Translations under genes and position numbers: made by a program
Notes under the pieces: generated by a model
What the model was told of the DNA's origin: nothing
The model's database searches: none
What the model saw: the letters and a program-made list of their open reading frames with translations, nothing else
NCBI GenBank assembly: GCA_963741495.1
Contig: CAVUID010000011.1
Span: 389,999 to 453,998 of the forward strand
DNA: 64,000 nucleotides
Direction: 5' to 3'
From: Sulfurimicrobium sp963741495
GTDB lineage: Bacteria; Pseudomonadota; Gammaproteobacteria; Burkholderiales; Sulfuricellaceae
Shown here: piece by piece, positions 19,294 to 28,494 of the stretch
Numbering within the stretch: position 1 is the stretch's first letter
Layout: every line of letters starts with the position of its first letter

Positions 19294-19417
19294 TTAACCA
19301 CGGAGGGAACGGAGAACACGGAGTAAAAACAATAGATTGCATGATGTTTGGCATTCACCCGTTGGGTTAGGCCATAAATCACCGCAAACTGCCTTTCTCC
19401 GTGTTCTCCGTGGTTAT
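19294..19417. repeat. Inverted pair of CCACGGAGAACACGGAG-type repeats
   Basis: Left arm 19294-19323 reads TTAACCACGGAG, GGAACGGAG, AACACGGAG (tandem CGGAG units). The right arm at 19393-19417 is the reverse complement of AACCACGGAGAACACGGAG. About 70 bases separate the arms. Repeats of this look are widespread in environmental bacteria, but their role is not known. There is no coding sequence inside. Confidence 0.65.
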
Positions 19418-19436
19418 CGAACTGAGGTTTCCAGGA

Positions 19437-20261
19437 TCAATAAACGAAGCGGCTTCTTAATTCTTCCAGATTCAGTTCATGCAGGATGTGTTCCATTCGC
19501 TCCAGCGCATTTTTTCTTGGCGCGCCCGTAAAGCGGGCAACAATCAGCTCGTTTTTCATCGAATGTTCCCAGCCGACCAGTTCGGTTACCGTAAGCTGGT
19601 AGCCATGCGACTCCAGCAGCAGGCAGCGCAGCACATTGGTGATCAGGCTGCCGAATTCGCGGGTGTGGATGGGGTGGCGCCAGATCTCGGAGAGCGGCGT
19701 TCTGGAGAAGGACTGGTTCTTGTTCTTGCGCATCAGCGCAGCAACCTCAGCCTGACAGCAGGGCGCCAGCACGATAAATTGGGCATTTTTTTCGAGGGCG
19801 AATTTGATCGCGTCGTCGGTGGCGGTGTTGCAGGCGTGCAGCGCGGTAACGATGTCGATTTTTTCCGGCAGTTCCGAGGAATGAATGGACTCTTCAACCG
19901 AGAGATTGAGGAAGGACATGCGCTCGAATCCCAGACGTTCAGCCAGTTCGTGCGACTTTGCTACCAGCGCCTGTCGGGTTTCGATGCCGTAGATGTGACC
20001 GGCCTGTTGAGCCTTGAAAAACAGGTCGTAAATAATGAATCCGAGGTAGGATTTGCCCGCGCCATGGTCGGCCAGGGTCAGGTTTTCTTTTTCTGCCAGG
20101 ACTTCATTCAGCAAGGGCTCGATAAAGTTGAACAGATGATAAACCTGCTTCAGCTTGCGCCTGCTGTCCTGATTGAGCTTGCCGTCGCGCGTCAGGATGT
20201 GCAGCTCTTTCAGCAGTTCGATGGATTGTTCGGGCTTGATTTCCGGAATGGTGAAGTTCAC
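19437..20261 (-). CDS. SAM-dependent methyltransferase, class I
   Basis: I start it at the GTG at 20261 (VNFTIPEIKPEQSIELL), about 274 residues, because AGGAAA stands before it; a longer TTG start at 20360 would run to within 30 bases of the divergent S4 gene and leave no room for promoters. Motif I is LADHGAGKSYLGF (SAM-binding Asp-Gly loop). It is followed by the acidic strand end YGIETRQ, then IVTALHACNTATDDAI and the APCC motif near residue 200. The HACN...APCC pattern is seen in a methyltransferase group related to METTL25/GSTCD-type proteins, some of which act on RNA or protein; the substrate here is unknown. It is divergent from the S4 RNA-binding gene. Confidence 0.75.
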   Translation of the reverse strand: MNFTIPEIKPEQSIELLKELHILTRDGKLNQDSRRKLKQVYHLFNFIEPLLNEVLAEKENLTLADHGAGKSYLGFIIYDLFFKAQQAGHIYGIETRQALVAKSHELAERLGFERMSFLNLSVEESIHSSELPEKIDIVTALHACNTATDDAIKFALEKNAQFIVLAPCCQAEVAALMRKNKNQSFSRTPLSEIWRHPIHTREFGSLITNVLRCLLLESHGYQLTVTELVGWEHSMKNELIVARFTGAPRKNALERMEHILHELNLEELRSRFVY

Positions 20262-20389
20262 TGCATGTTTCCTGGCGACGCTGATGTTGGACTGGCATTT
20301 TAACACTCCTGGCGTAATGGATACGGGGCGAATCCGTTGGCGGAATGATAAGATGCACAAGCCTCAACCAGACCCCATTCAAGGACCCC

Positions 20390-20611
20390 ATGCAAGAACA
20401 CGAATTTATCCTCACCCGTGAATTTGTCGAACTCGACAACCTGCTCAAACTGACCGGAGCTTGCGACAGCGGCGGTATGGGCAAACAACTGGTGGCTGCT
20501 GGAGAAGTCTCGGTTGACGGCAAGGTGGAATTGCGCAAAACCTGCAAGATACGCGCGGGCCAGGTCGTTACGCTGGGCGACGTGCGTATCTCCGTGCTGG
20601 CTGCATCCTGA
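20390..20611 (+). CDS. S4-domain RNA-binding protein, YbcJ-like
   Basis: 73 residues from the ATG at 20390 (MQEHEFILTREFVELDNLL); the ORF is open upstream but that start lacks a ribosome site. It is a stand-alone S4 fold: LDNLLKLTG, GGMGKQLVAAGEVSVDGKVE, then KIRAGQVVTLGD, as in the E. coli YbcJ family of small RNA-binding proteins. It would bind structured RNA; its target is unknown. It heads a tight run with the DUF6164 gene (17 bases) and the small membrane gene after that (4 bases). Confidence 0.85.
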   Translation: MQEHEFILTREFVELDNLLKLTGACDSGGMGKQLVAAGEVSVDGKVELRKTCKIRAGQVVTLGDVRISVLAAS

Positions 20612-20627
20612 TACTCTGCTTCATCCC

Positions 20628-20993
20628 ATGGCCGTTAAACTTTTCCCCCTGAATGGCGTGCCCGATGACGAGGCCGAAGAAGTGCGGGCCTTGCTGAAAG
20701 CCAGCGGTGTGGATTTCAGCGAAACATCTTCGGGTAACTGGGGCATCTCCTCCGCAGCTATCTGGCTGCCGGACGATTCCCGGCTGGAAGAGGCGCGGGC
20801 GCTGATTGTGGACTATCAGAGCGAGCGTCAGGCAAGGGCAAGGGCGGAATACGAGCAACAGTGCCGTGAAGGAAAACAGCGCACCCTGATGGATGTGATC
20901 CAGGAACATCCACTGCGCTTCTTCGCCTACATGGCGGTGATTGCCATTATTCTGTATTTTTCCATCAAGCCTTTTCTGGATCTCGGAAAGTAG
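20628..20993 (+). CDS. DUF6164-like membrane-anchored protein
   Basis: 121 residues, ATG at 20628, MAVKLFPLNGVPDDEAEEVR. The N-terminal part up to about residue 60 resembles a ferredoxin-like fold (beta-alpha-beta with GVDFSETSSGNWGIS) as in signal-transducing DUF2007-type modules. A charged helix (about 62-90) and one C-terminal membrane helix (about 97-115, FFAYMAVIAIILYFSI) follow. I recall this N-terminal phrase from DUF6164 proteins of proteobacteria; the function is unknown. It is cotranscribed with the S4 gene before it and the membrane gene after it. Confidence 0.65.
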   Translation: MAVKLFPLNGVPDDEAEEVRALLKASGVDFSETSSGNWGISSAAIWLPDDSRLEEARALIVDYQSERQARARAEYEQQCREGKQRTLMDVIQEHPLRFFAYMAVIAIILYFSIKPFLDLGK

Positions 20994-20996
20994 CCA

Positions 20997-21308
20997 ATGC
21001 CCAAGGCCGACACTGATAAATCTCTCCTGAATTCCCTGCCGAACCGGAAGATATTGCTGCGCGATATGCTGGTGCTGGCCGTTCTGGCTCTCCTGCTGGG
21101 GCCGCTCGTCGGGCCGCTGGTGGTCTCCTGGATCAATCCGACCCGTGCCTGGGGAGTGGCGGGCGATTATTCGCTTGGAAGCGTGTTGCTGTGGGGAGGC
21201 GTATTCCTGATGTTCGAGGCTTTGTTCTATGTCGGCTGGCTCGTGTCGCGTGCGAGCAGAGGTCTGCATGAGAGCGCTACCGACGACTGGTGGAACAGGC
21301 AGCAGTAA
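20997..21308 (+). CDS. Hypothetical inner-membrane protein, 103 aa
   Basis: No family recognised. It begins MPKADTDKSLLNSLPNRK three bases after the previous stop, so it is translationally close. Two membrane segments: about 22-45 (DMLVLAVLALLLGPLVGPLV) and about 62-85 (SVLLWGGVFLMFEALFYVGW); the tail (ATDDWWNRQQ) is hydrophilic. It is the last gene of the S4-DUF6164-membrane run. Confidence 0.6.
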   Translation: MPKADTDKSLLNSLPNRKILLRDMLVLAVLALLLGPLVGPLVVSWINPTRAWGVAGDYSLGSVLLWGGVFLMFEALFYVGWLVSRASRGLHESATDDWWNRQQ

Positions 21309-21654
21309 TACGCGAAATCCAGCGGAGAGTGCTCAGGGGGCAGCTGCCTGCAAACCTGCTGAAGCAGCAAGAATCCCCATGAGGCTTTGCCTTTACAGAT
21401 ACTGACAATACCTTTATCAGCTATACCCATGCTGTCATGTCGGTGTTATTCTTGTGCCCGACCATAAAAATAATATATAGCTGGAATTGTTCGTGTCTTC
21501 CCCCCTTGTTTGTGGCTGATTGCTGAAAATGCCGGTCATTGGATTCTCTGCGTAGTCCGCAGAGTGGCGGAGGACAGACGCCCTGTGGGCATGTTCGGGG
21601 CGTATCACGCGCAAGTGGCTCAAATCAGATCAATCTCATCAATCGGAGTTATGG
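21309..21654. other. Intergenic region before the chemoreceptor gene
   Basis: 346 bases with no gene I can support. It contains an AT-rich patch (about 21465-21480, AAAAATAATATATAG) that could be part of a promoter. I find no clear sigma-54 or flagellar sigma-28 pair and no RNA structure that stands out. Confidence 0.4.
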
Positions 21655-23628
21655 ATGAAAATCGCACACAAGATCGCCTTGCTTGCCATTGTGCCCACGC
21701 TGGGCATGACCTGGTTTGTCGGGACCGACGTTTACCATTCATGGAATGAGTGGCGTCACATGCGGGTCATGAGCGAGCAGATCACCTTGATTGTCGATGC
21801 CGGACCGATGGCAAATAACCTGCAACGGGAGCGCGGCGCCACGGTGGGTTTTCTCCGTAGCCAGGGCAAGTTATTCGCTTCGGCGCTGCCCGATTGGCGG
21901 TCAAAGACGGATGCCTCAGTCGAAAAAATGCACAAAACTTATGCGGTCATGATGCCTGAAGCAAAATCATCCGCTATTTCAGACGGCATGGAAAAGGCGG
22001 AGGTGGCGTTGCAGAAGCTTTCGGATACCCGGAAAAACGCGGAAGCTTTCTCGATTGGCGCGCCGGCTGCTGCAAAATATTTTACGGACACCATAACCAC
22101 TGTTCTCGGGATCATCCCTTCTGTTGTCACTCAGGGGATTGATGATGCGGGCATGTCCCGTCTGGCTGGTGCCTACATGAGCTTTCTCGCCATGAAGGAG
22201 CAGGCCGGCCAGGAGCGCGCTTTAATGACGTCTGTGTTTTTTGCCGACAGTATCGATGCTGAGCAGCATGATAAATGGGTAGGCCAGATCATGGCCCAGA
22301 AAGAATTGCAAGCCGAGTTCGTTCGCTGGGCGCCTGAAGTCATAGCGTCTGCGCTGGCATCAAAACAGGACAGCGCGTCATTCAATGAAGTCGCCAAGGC
22401 ACGCACCCTGGGCTTGCTGAAAACAACCGAGTTCGGCATCGATGCCGAAAAATGGTTCGCTGATTCGAGCGCCCGGATCGATGCCCTGCATGAAATCGAA
22501 AACATGCTGGCCCAGGGGCTTCTGGAATTGGCCACTGCCAAAACCACCGCAGCGCGCAATATCCTGGTGACATCTGTCCTGATTGGTACGGGAATGCTGC
22601 TGTTTGTGCTTATCGTCGGATATGTTGTCGCAACTGGCATCGCGCGTCGCCTGTCTGGTCTGGGCCAGTCCATCGGTGTTATCAGCGAGAACCGCGACCT
22701 GTCCGTTCGGCTCGATGCCTCAAGCAAGGATGAAATTGGAGCGCTGTCCGCTGACATCAACCGTTTTCTGGGCGAAATTGGCGGCAGCATGAAGCAGATC
22801 AGTTCAATGGCGGGGGATTCGTTTTCATCGGCAGATGAAATCGCCGGGACCGCGAAAGAGTTGTCTGATGCGGCAGGGGACCAGAGTGAGGCGGCTTCAG
22901 CCATGGCCTCGGCGGTGGAAGAGATGACCGTCAGCATTGCCCATATCAGTGAAACCACAAGGGAAATGCGTTTATCGGCAAAATCCGGGATGGAGACGGT
23001 CGTTGAGGGCGGAGAGGTGATCTTGCGCGTGGTTTCCGACATGCAATCGATTGCCAGTGCCGTCAGGACATCCTCGAGCATTGTCGAGGAACTGGGTGAT
23101 CAATCGAACCAGATATCGTCCATTGTTCAATCCATCAGGGAAATTGCAGACCAGACCAATCTGCTGGCCTTGAATGCTGCCATTGAGGCGGCGCGGGCCG
23201 GCGAGCAGGGCCGGGGGTTCGCCGTGGTCGCGGATGAGGTGCGCAAGCTGGCTGAGCGGACATCAAGCAGCACGGCGGATATTGCGCGCATGATCGATGC
23301 CATACAGGGGGGCACTTCGCGTGCGGTCGAGTCCATTGCCGAGGGAGTGTCTCGCGTGAATGAGGGCGTCCGGCTCGCGGGTCAGGCGGGCGAGGCTATC
23401 GGGACCATCCGGGAATTTGTCGACCATGTCGGCGTTTCCATCGCTGATATCTCGAGCGCCATGGAAGAGCAGAGTGCGGCGAGCAACGAGATCGCCAGCC
23501 ACGTTGAGCTGGTTTCCCAGATGACAGAAGAAACACATGCCGCAGCCTCTCGCATGTCAGGTTCGGCGGCTGAAATGGCGAAGCTGGCGAATAGTGTCAA
23601 AACTGAAACCGGCAAATTCAGCACTTGA
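21655..23628 (+). CDS. Methyl-accepting chemotaxis protein with NIT sensor domain
   Basis: 657 residues, ATG at 21655. First membrane helix about 5-25. A periplasmic region of about 260 residues has the NIT-domain signature NNLQRERGATVGFLRSQGK near its start; NIT domains are proposed to sense nitrate and nitrite. Second membrane helix about 298-325, HAMP about 326-380 (ARRLSGLGQSIGVISENRDL), then the long coiled-coil signalling domain with the hairpin tip IREIADQTNLLALNAAIEAA and RGFAVVADEVRKLAERT. No CheR-docking pentapeptide at the end. No other che gene is nearby, so it must signal to an array encoded elsewhere. Confidence 0.93.
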   Translation: MKIAHKIALLAIVPTLGMTWFVGTDVYHSWNEWRHMRVMSEQITLIVDAGPMANNLQRERGATVGFLRSQGKLFASALPDWRSKTDASVEKMHKTYAVMMPEAKSSAISDGMEKAEVALQKLSDTRKNAEAFSIGAPAAAKYFTDTITTVLGIIPSVVTQGIDDAGMSRLAGAYMSFLAMKEQAGQERALMTSVFFADSIDAEQHDKWVGQIMAQKELQAEFVRWAPEVIASALASKQDSASFNEVAKARTLGLLKTTEFGIDAEKWFADSSARIDALHEIENMLAQGLLELATAKTTAARNILVTSVLIGTGMLLFVLIVGYVVATGIARRLSGLGQSIGVISENRDLSVRLDASSKDEIGALSADINRFLGEIGGSMKQISSMAGDSFSSADEIAGTAKELSDAAGDQSEAASAMASAVEEMTVSIAHISETTREMRLSAKSGMETVVEGGEVILRVVSDMQSIASAVRTSSSIVEELGDQSNQISSIVQSIREIADQTNLLALNAAIEAARAGEQGRGFAVVADEVRKLAERTSSSTADIARMIDAIQGGTSRAVESIAEGVSRVNEGVRLAGQAGEAIGTIREFVDHVGVSIADISSAMEEQSAASNEIASHVELVSQMTEETHAAASRMSGSAAEMAKLANSVKTETGKFST

Positions 23629-23651
23629 TCGATCTTCAATGTTTTTTTCTG

Positions 23652-23675
23652 AACGCCCCTGCGTGGGGCGTTTTT
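23652..23675 (+). terminator. Intrinsic terminator after the chemoreceptor gene
   Basis: Stem AACGCCCC / GGGGCGTT (23652-23659 and 23665-23672) with a TGCGT loop running into TTTTTC. Starts 23 bases after the stop codon. Confidence 0.85.
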
Positions 23676-23773
23676 CTTGTTCCTGAAATGGCGGAAGCCC
23701 TTTTTACTTTGCCGCTTTTTTCTTTATCCCGGAAGGTTAATGAGCCGTTTAGGTACCGTAAAACCAATGTCCT

Positions 23774-23876
23774 GTAGGTCGGGCTTTCTCGCCGGAACGT
23801 GATGCGAAGCATCCATTCCCGGCGGGGATGCCCTTAACGGGTACAGCCCGACATGTCGGGTCAAAACCCGACCTGC
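23774..23876. repeat. REP-like compound palindrome (GTAGGTCGGG ... CCCGACCTGC)
   Basis: Outer arms GTAGGTCGGG (23774) and CCCGACCTGC (23867-23876) pair with one mismatch. Inside are CCCGACATGTCGGG (a perfect palindrome at 23847-23860) and GTCGGGT / ACCCGAC (23855-23872), so alternative hairpins are possible. It lies between the chemoreceptor terminator and the ACT-domain gene. The 307-base gap 23629-23935 holds nothing else I recognise besides this and the terminator. Confidence 0.6.
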
Positions 23877-23935
23877 GCCCAAATGGATTTTCTGGGTTTA
23901 TACTGGGCGCGTCCCCATTTGTACGGAAATCCCTC

Positions 23936-24481
23936 ATGATCACTCCTGTCACTAACGAATGTCTTGCAATTACCGCTTCAGGCGAAGACCGGGTTGGCCT
24001 GGTAGAAAAGCTCACCAACCAGATCACCGCCAGCGGTTGCAATATCGAGCAGAGCCGCATGGGCGTGCTGGGCGGGCAGTTTGCCCTGATGATGCGTGTC
24101 ACCGGCAGCAAGGAGGCGCTGAGCGCGCTTGAGAGCCGGCTGGGGCCGCTGGGAGATGAGCTTGGTCTTGCCATCATCCACAAGTGGACACGGGAGCGTG
24201 AGCGGCATGTTCCTGTTGTGCCTTATCTGGTGGAAGTGGTCGCGCTCGACAACCCCGGCATCGTGCACAATCTGGCGCGATTTTTTGCCGCCAGCGGCAT
24301 CAATATCGAGGAGCTGGAAACCGACAGTTATCCCGCGCCCCATACCGGCAGCCCGATGTTTGCCGTGCATATGACGGTAGGCGTGCCGGGCGGAACATCC
24401 ATTGCCAAATTGCGCGATGCGTTTTTCGAACACTGCGATGACCTCAACCTGGATGCTTCGCTGGAGCCTGCGCGGGCGTGA
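23936..24481 (+). CDS. ACT-domain protein, GcvR-like (glycine cleavage regulator family)
   Basis: 181 residues from the ATG at 23936 (MITPVTNECLAITASGEDR); the ORF upstream of it overlaps a repeat and is not coding. Two ACT domains in tandem: about 8-80 (GEDRVGLVEKLTNQITASGC) and about 95-175 (VVALDNPGIVHNLARFFAAS then INIEELETDSYPAP). This layout is that of GcvR, which in E. coli binds glycine and keeps GcvA in its repressing form. No gcv genes or gcvA are here, so the family call is firm but the target is not. Its stop codon overlaps the start of the next gene (GTGA), so the two are translationally coupled. Confidence 0.8.
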   Translation: MITPVTNECLAITASGEDRVGLVEKLTNQITASGCNIEQSRMGVLGGQFALMMRVTGSKEALSALESRLGPLGDELGLAIIHKWTRERERHVPVVPYLVEVVALDNPGIVHNLARFFAASGINIEELETDSYPAPHTGSPMFAVHMTVGVPGGTSIAKLRDAFFEHCDDLNLDASLEPARA

Positions 24482-24822
24482 GCGAATCCGGAAGGCTTGT
24501 CTCGTGCGCCTGCGACAAACCGGCAGGCGCTGATTTTTCTGGTGTGACTGTCGTGAAACTCGCGCCCCAGCCACCGCTTGCGGATTATCTTGCTGCGATG
24601 AGACTGGCCGAGGCCGAAGCCCATACCCGGCTGGGTGAATGCATGCTGCTTTCGTGGTATGACCGTGATCGCAATTTCGAATCGCCCCAGCACGCCAGCG
24701 AATGCCACCAGGGCAGCGCCGTGCCGGGTTATGTCGATTACGCCCTGTATCGCGGCGCCACGCTGATGCTGGACATCGAGGCCGGGCGCTTCGTGTTTTT
24801 CTATTTGCCGCTGGATTTCTGA
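24478..24822 (+). CDS. Conserved-looking hypothetical protein, 114 aa
   Basis: I do not recognise this family. GTG start at 24478 overlapping the stop of the GcvR-like gene by four bases. The sequence has a Cys-Asp-Lys-Pro stretch near the N-terminus (SCACDKPAGADF) and a second Cys at LGECMLL. The C-terminal half, PGYVDYALYRGATLMLDIEA then GRFVFFYLPLDF, looks like a compact mixed beta fold. No membrane segment. Coupling to an amino-acid-sensing ACT protein suggests a shared pathway, but nothing in the sequence says which. Confidence 0.6.
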   Translation: MSESGRLVSCACDKPAGADFSGVTVVKLAPQPPLADYLAAMRLAEAEAHTRLGECMLLSWYDRDRNFESPQHASECHQGSAVPGYVDYALYRGATLMLDIEAGRFVFFYLPLDF

Positions 24823-25018
24823 TTTGCCGGACGGGCTTGCCAGGGCCAGGCCGATCAGTCATTGCATACCGATTTCTATGGATATCTAAAAAATATTGAT
24901 GTAGATATACCACTCAAGCTGCGAAAATGACGGGTTTGGGTAACTTTGCTACAAGTTTTTTGCGAATGGAACGTGGGTGAACCCCGTTTTAAGCATGAAT
25001 TTTTCTCGGGGAGAAACC

Positions 25019-28000
25019 ATGGTTGCGGTAACAAAAGGCCACCAGAGGCTGGATGAAGTGTCGGGCGAACGGCTTGGGCTGATTCAGCATATCAATCTCC
25101 ATCTGGCGGCGCTTGGGCTGCCCACTCCGCAGGGGATGGATGGCTTCTCGCCATTGCATGTCGCGGCAGATCTCTTGCGCAGCTATCAGCACCAGAAGCG
25201 CCTGCTGGCGGATTACCGCTGCCCTGCAGATCAGCGCATCCAGAATTTTCTCAATGCGTATCTCCGCCAGAATGGCGTTGAGAGCGAAATTGCATTGCCG
25301 GGCGCGACTTTTGTGCTGGACCGTCCTCAACTGGCGTGCGAGCTCTCCCTGCCGGTTGATGGCCAGCATTTCAGCGCCGAATTCGTCGATTCCTACCGCC
25401 TGATGCAGGGCGTGCTGCACAATCCGCGCAATGACCGGCGCACCACCAAGGGCGTGTTTCACATTGTCGAAGGCGGCCTGCCGATTCCCGCGGACAAGAA
25501 TGCCGTGCCGGCAAAGGCCTTTGCCGGCTTGCTGGCCGCTGCGCTCAACCCGCCACGCGATACGCTGCGCTTGCCTTTTACCAGCACCCAGGCGGAACAG
25601 GCGGAGAGCTGGGTTTCCTTGCTGATGCGTCCATTGGTGGCGCCGGAAGTGCCCGGCATCAGCCCGGAAAAGACCATGGAAACGCGCTTCTTTGCGCCCG
25701 GCAGCCTGGTTTCGAACCTGGATTTCGTGGAGCGCATTTTCGGCAACGGCGGCAATCCCTGCCTGCCCGAGAACGACGCCGCTCTGGATGTGCTGCACTG
25801 GACCGGCCACACCGGCTGCGTCATCCTGGCGCCGCACCTGGTGCGGTCTGAAGAAGATTGAGCTGGGCCTGCCGCACTGGGATCAGGCCAGCGAACGCCA
25901 GCGCCGCGACGGCATGTGCTGGCGCGAGGAGAACGAACTCTACAACGACGGCCAGCCCTTCAAGATCACCTGCCGCGACATGAGCGGCGTGATCGTGACC
26001 CTGATTGCCGACAACTATTTCGGCTACAGCAAGAAGGAAGTCAAATCGCAGATCAGCTATGCGGCCAACCTGTTCGGCGGCTGCGAGGAGGAACACTCGG
26101 GCGGCGCGCTGGCTTTTCCCAGCTTCAATCTCGGCGAGGTATTCCGCCCCGATAGCCGGATTCGCACGGACGGCCATAATTTCGATGGCCTGGTGTCCCT
26201 GTTCGGCGATGTCATGCATGTCAGGGAGGAAGGCTACGGCGTCGACAAGCGCTTCCCGGACATCATCTACGTGCCGGAAGATGCCACCATGCATCTGCTC
26301 GACCAGACGCATCCACTGGCCGCGCAATGGCCAGGTGCAGACCATCAAGCTGCTGGCCGGGCACACCTACATTCATCCCTGCGGCTACAAGGTGCACATG
26401 GAAAAACATCCCCATGCGCCCACCTGGCGGCTGATCGGGACCGATGCCGAAGGCACTTTCGTGCACAAGCCGTGCACGGTTTCGGGCGGCGGCAAGTCGG
26501 AGATTTCGAAATCCATCGTCGGCACCATCATTTCCGGCCCGTTTTACGTGCGGCGATCTGCATGACGATCTGGCGCAGGTGCAGGAGATTTTCGACAGGG
26601 ATTATTCGGAGCCGCTTCCGCAATCCGCGCAAGCCCGCGACAGCCGCCCGCTGCTGAGCGAGGAACGGACGCTGGGCTCGGTGATCAAGCTGCTGACGCC
26701 CTCCGAGAGCGAATACACCGAGCACTACAACCAGTGGCTGGAAAGCATTCCGCAGCACATCCGCGCGCTGGTGTTCGTGATCAAGCGTTTTTACCGCCCG
26801 GAGTGGGGCGCTAACTGGCGCAAGCATTTCTCGGTCGACATGGTGAACGGCTATCCCGGGCACGAGCTCAAGTACAACGGGCGGCGGCTGATGGCGAGTT
26901 TTCTGCGCGTCGGGGTCGAGCCGGACGGTTCGTGGCGCATGTACAAGCTGCGCCAGGATTTCATCGGCGCAGGCAAAATCCAGACCGAAGACGACATCAC
27001 GGCCTCCATCACGGTGCCCGCTGCCCGGCTGGCCCATCTCAACCCGGACTATGCCAACCCCAGCGTCAAGCTGGCGGCCAACTGCGAGCTGCGCCTGTTC
27101 CAGCGGCCGGACGATGCGATCCATCGCGGCCTCGATCTGCAGGCTGAGGCGGATCTGGCCGGGCCGGACAATTTCATTTCCAATTTCGAGCCGCTGACCA
27201 CGGCGGATGCGCAGGAACTGGTGGAAGACGCCATCGGTCTCGAACTGTTCAGCCCGCCCATGAAGCAGCTGGCGGAAGCGGCCAGCAGGGCGCCGGCAGA
27301 CCACTATTTTGTTTCCTCCGCACACCCGCGCATCGTGGATGGCAAGCCTTCGGCCAATGTGCGCTACTTGCAGCGGCGTCCCGATCTGGTCAACCCGCGC
27401 GACCGCTATATTGCCGAGATGGGCGCCAGGCTGTACCGGCGCGTTCCCCTGGGGCGAGGCTGTGCATTTCCCGGTCAATGCGGTTCTGCCAGGGCGTCGC
27501 AACAATCCGCCGGATCGGGAGCACGGCATCCGCCCGCTGGCGGTGTACAACCCCATCCATTTCCAGGAACTGCCCGAGCTGTTCATGGATTTCATCGCCA
27601 GCCTGACCGGGAAGTCTCCCTCGACCACCGGCGCGGGCTCGGAAGGCGCGCTGACCAAGGGGCCGTTCAATGCCCTGCGCGCTACGGCGGACCTGAATAA
27701 TGCCCTGGTCTCCTACATCATCAGCGGCTACGACGGCTTTTCCACCGCGGCCGGGCATATCGGCCCCAACCGGCGCGTGGATCACGACATCAGCCTGCTG
27801 ATCCCGGAACTGTGGTGCCGCATGGCGGTGCGCGAGCGCGACCCGAAACTCATGATCGAGCGCGGCTACCTCGAGCCGCTTGCGGATTTCGACTACCAGG
27901 GCCGCCAGATTCTTGCCAGCCGCCTTGGCTACCGTATCACCAGCCGTTTTGTGCATGCCAATTTCGGCAAGATCTTCGATAACCCGATGGCGGTGTTCGA

Positions 28001-28478
28001 CGAAGCCATGCTCAGGCCGGAGAGCCAGGATCTGGAGTCTTTTGCGGATGGCGTGGACAATATCGTCGAAGCGCAGCGGAGGGTGGCGCAGAACTATCTC
28101 GACGACGGATCGGTCAATGATGCCTGTCCGCCACTCAGGGCGATCCTCTACATCATGGCAACGGGCAGCTATGAGGGCAAGGATGTGCGTCATCCGGAAA
28201 TTCGCAGCATGTTCACGCGCGATGCGCTGCTGGCCAGCGACTGGTATCGGGAACGGTTGTCCATCAAGCAGCAGCGCGACATGGCGCTGTGGCAGCGGCA
28301 CGAGGCGCATCTGCAGCGCTTCCTGGATCGCCAGAACCAGCTCACCGGGACCGAGCGCGAGAAATATTCGCAACTGCTTGAACAGGCCCGCCAGGAACAG
28401 GCCTACGTGGCCAGCACGCAATATCTGAGCGATCTTTCCGGCACGCTGGGTGCAGACTGGATTCACCGCAACGGGTGA
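25019..28478 (+). pseudogene. ~1150-residue protein, probable PPi-type phosphoenolpyruvate carboxykinase, frame-disrupted
   Basis: Five consecutive frames read as one protein if four extra bases are removed near 25844, 26326, 26551 and 27452; the corrected length is about 1151 residues. Start ATG at 25019 after GGGGAGAAACC. Recognisable blocks: LPIPADKNAVPAKAFAGLLA (about 165), IADNYFGYSKKEVKSQISYA and EEEHSGGALAFPSFNLGEVF (about 330-375), a P-loop-like SGGGKSEISKS (about 500), and GSEGALTKGPFNALRATADL plus GPNRRVDHDISLLIPELW near 870-930. Length and blocks fit the pyrophosphate-dependent PEPCK family (known from Entamoeba and Propionibacterium, about 1150 aa), which interconverts oxaloacetate plus PPi with PEP, CO2 and Pi. 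I name this from memory of the family, so it is moderate. All four shifts are +1 and no conserved block is lost, so sequencing error is likelier than decay. Single gene; marR follows. Confidence 0.6.
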
Positions 28479-28494
28479 TTCCCGGCTGAAGATG

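Noticed and set aside
20345..20389. Extended start of the S4 protein gene
   Set aside because: The extra 15 codons (MIRCTSLNQTPFKDP) are outside the family and have no ribosome site; the ATG at 20390 fits better.
26528..27670. 380-codon minus-strand frame opposite the PEPCK-like gene, not interrupted by the frameshifts
   Set aside because: It does not look like any family; the plus-strand fragments match one conserved protein. An antisense frame can stay open across an indel by chance in GC-rich DNA.
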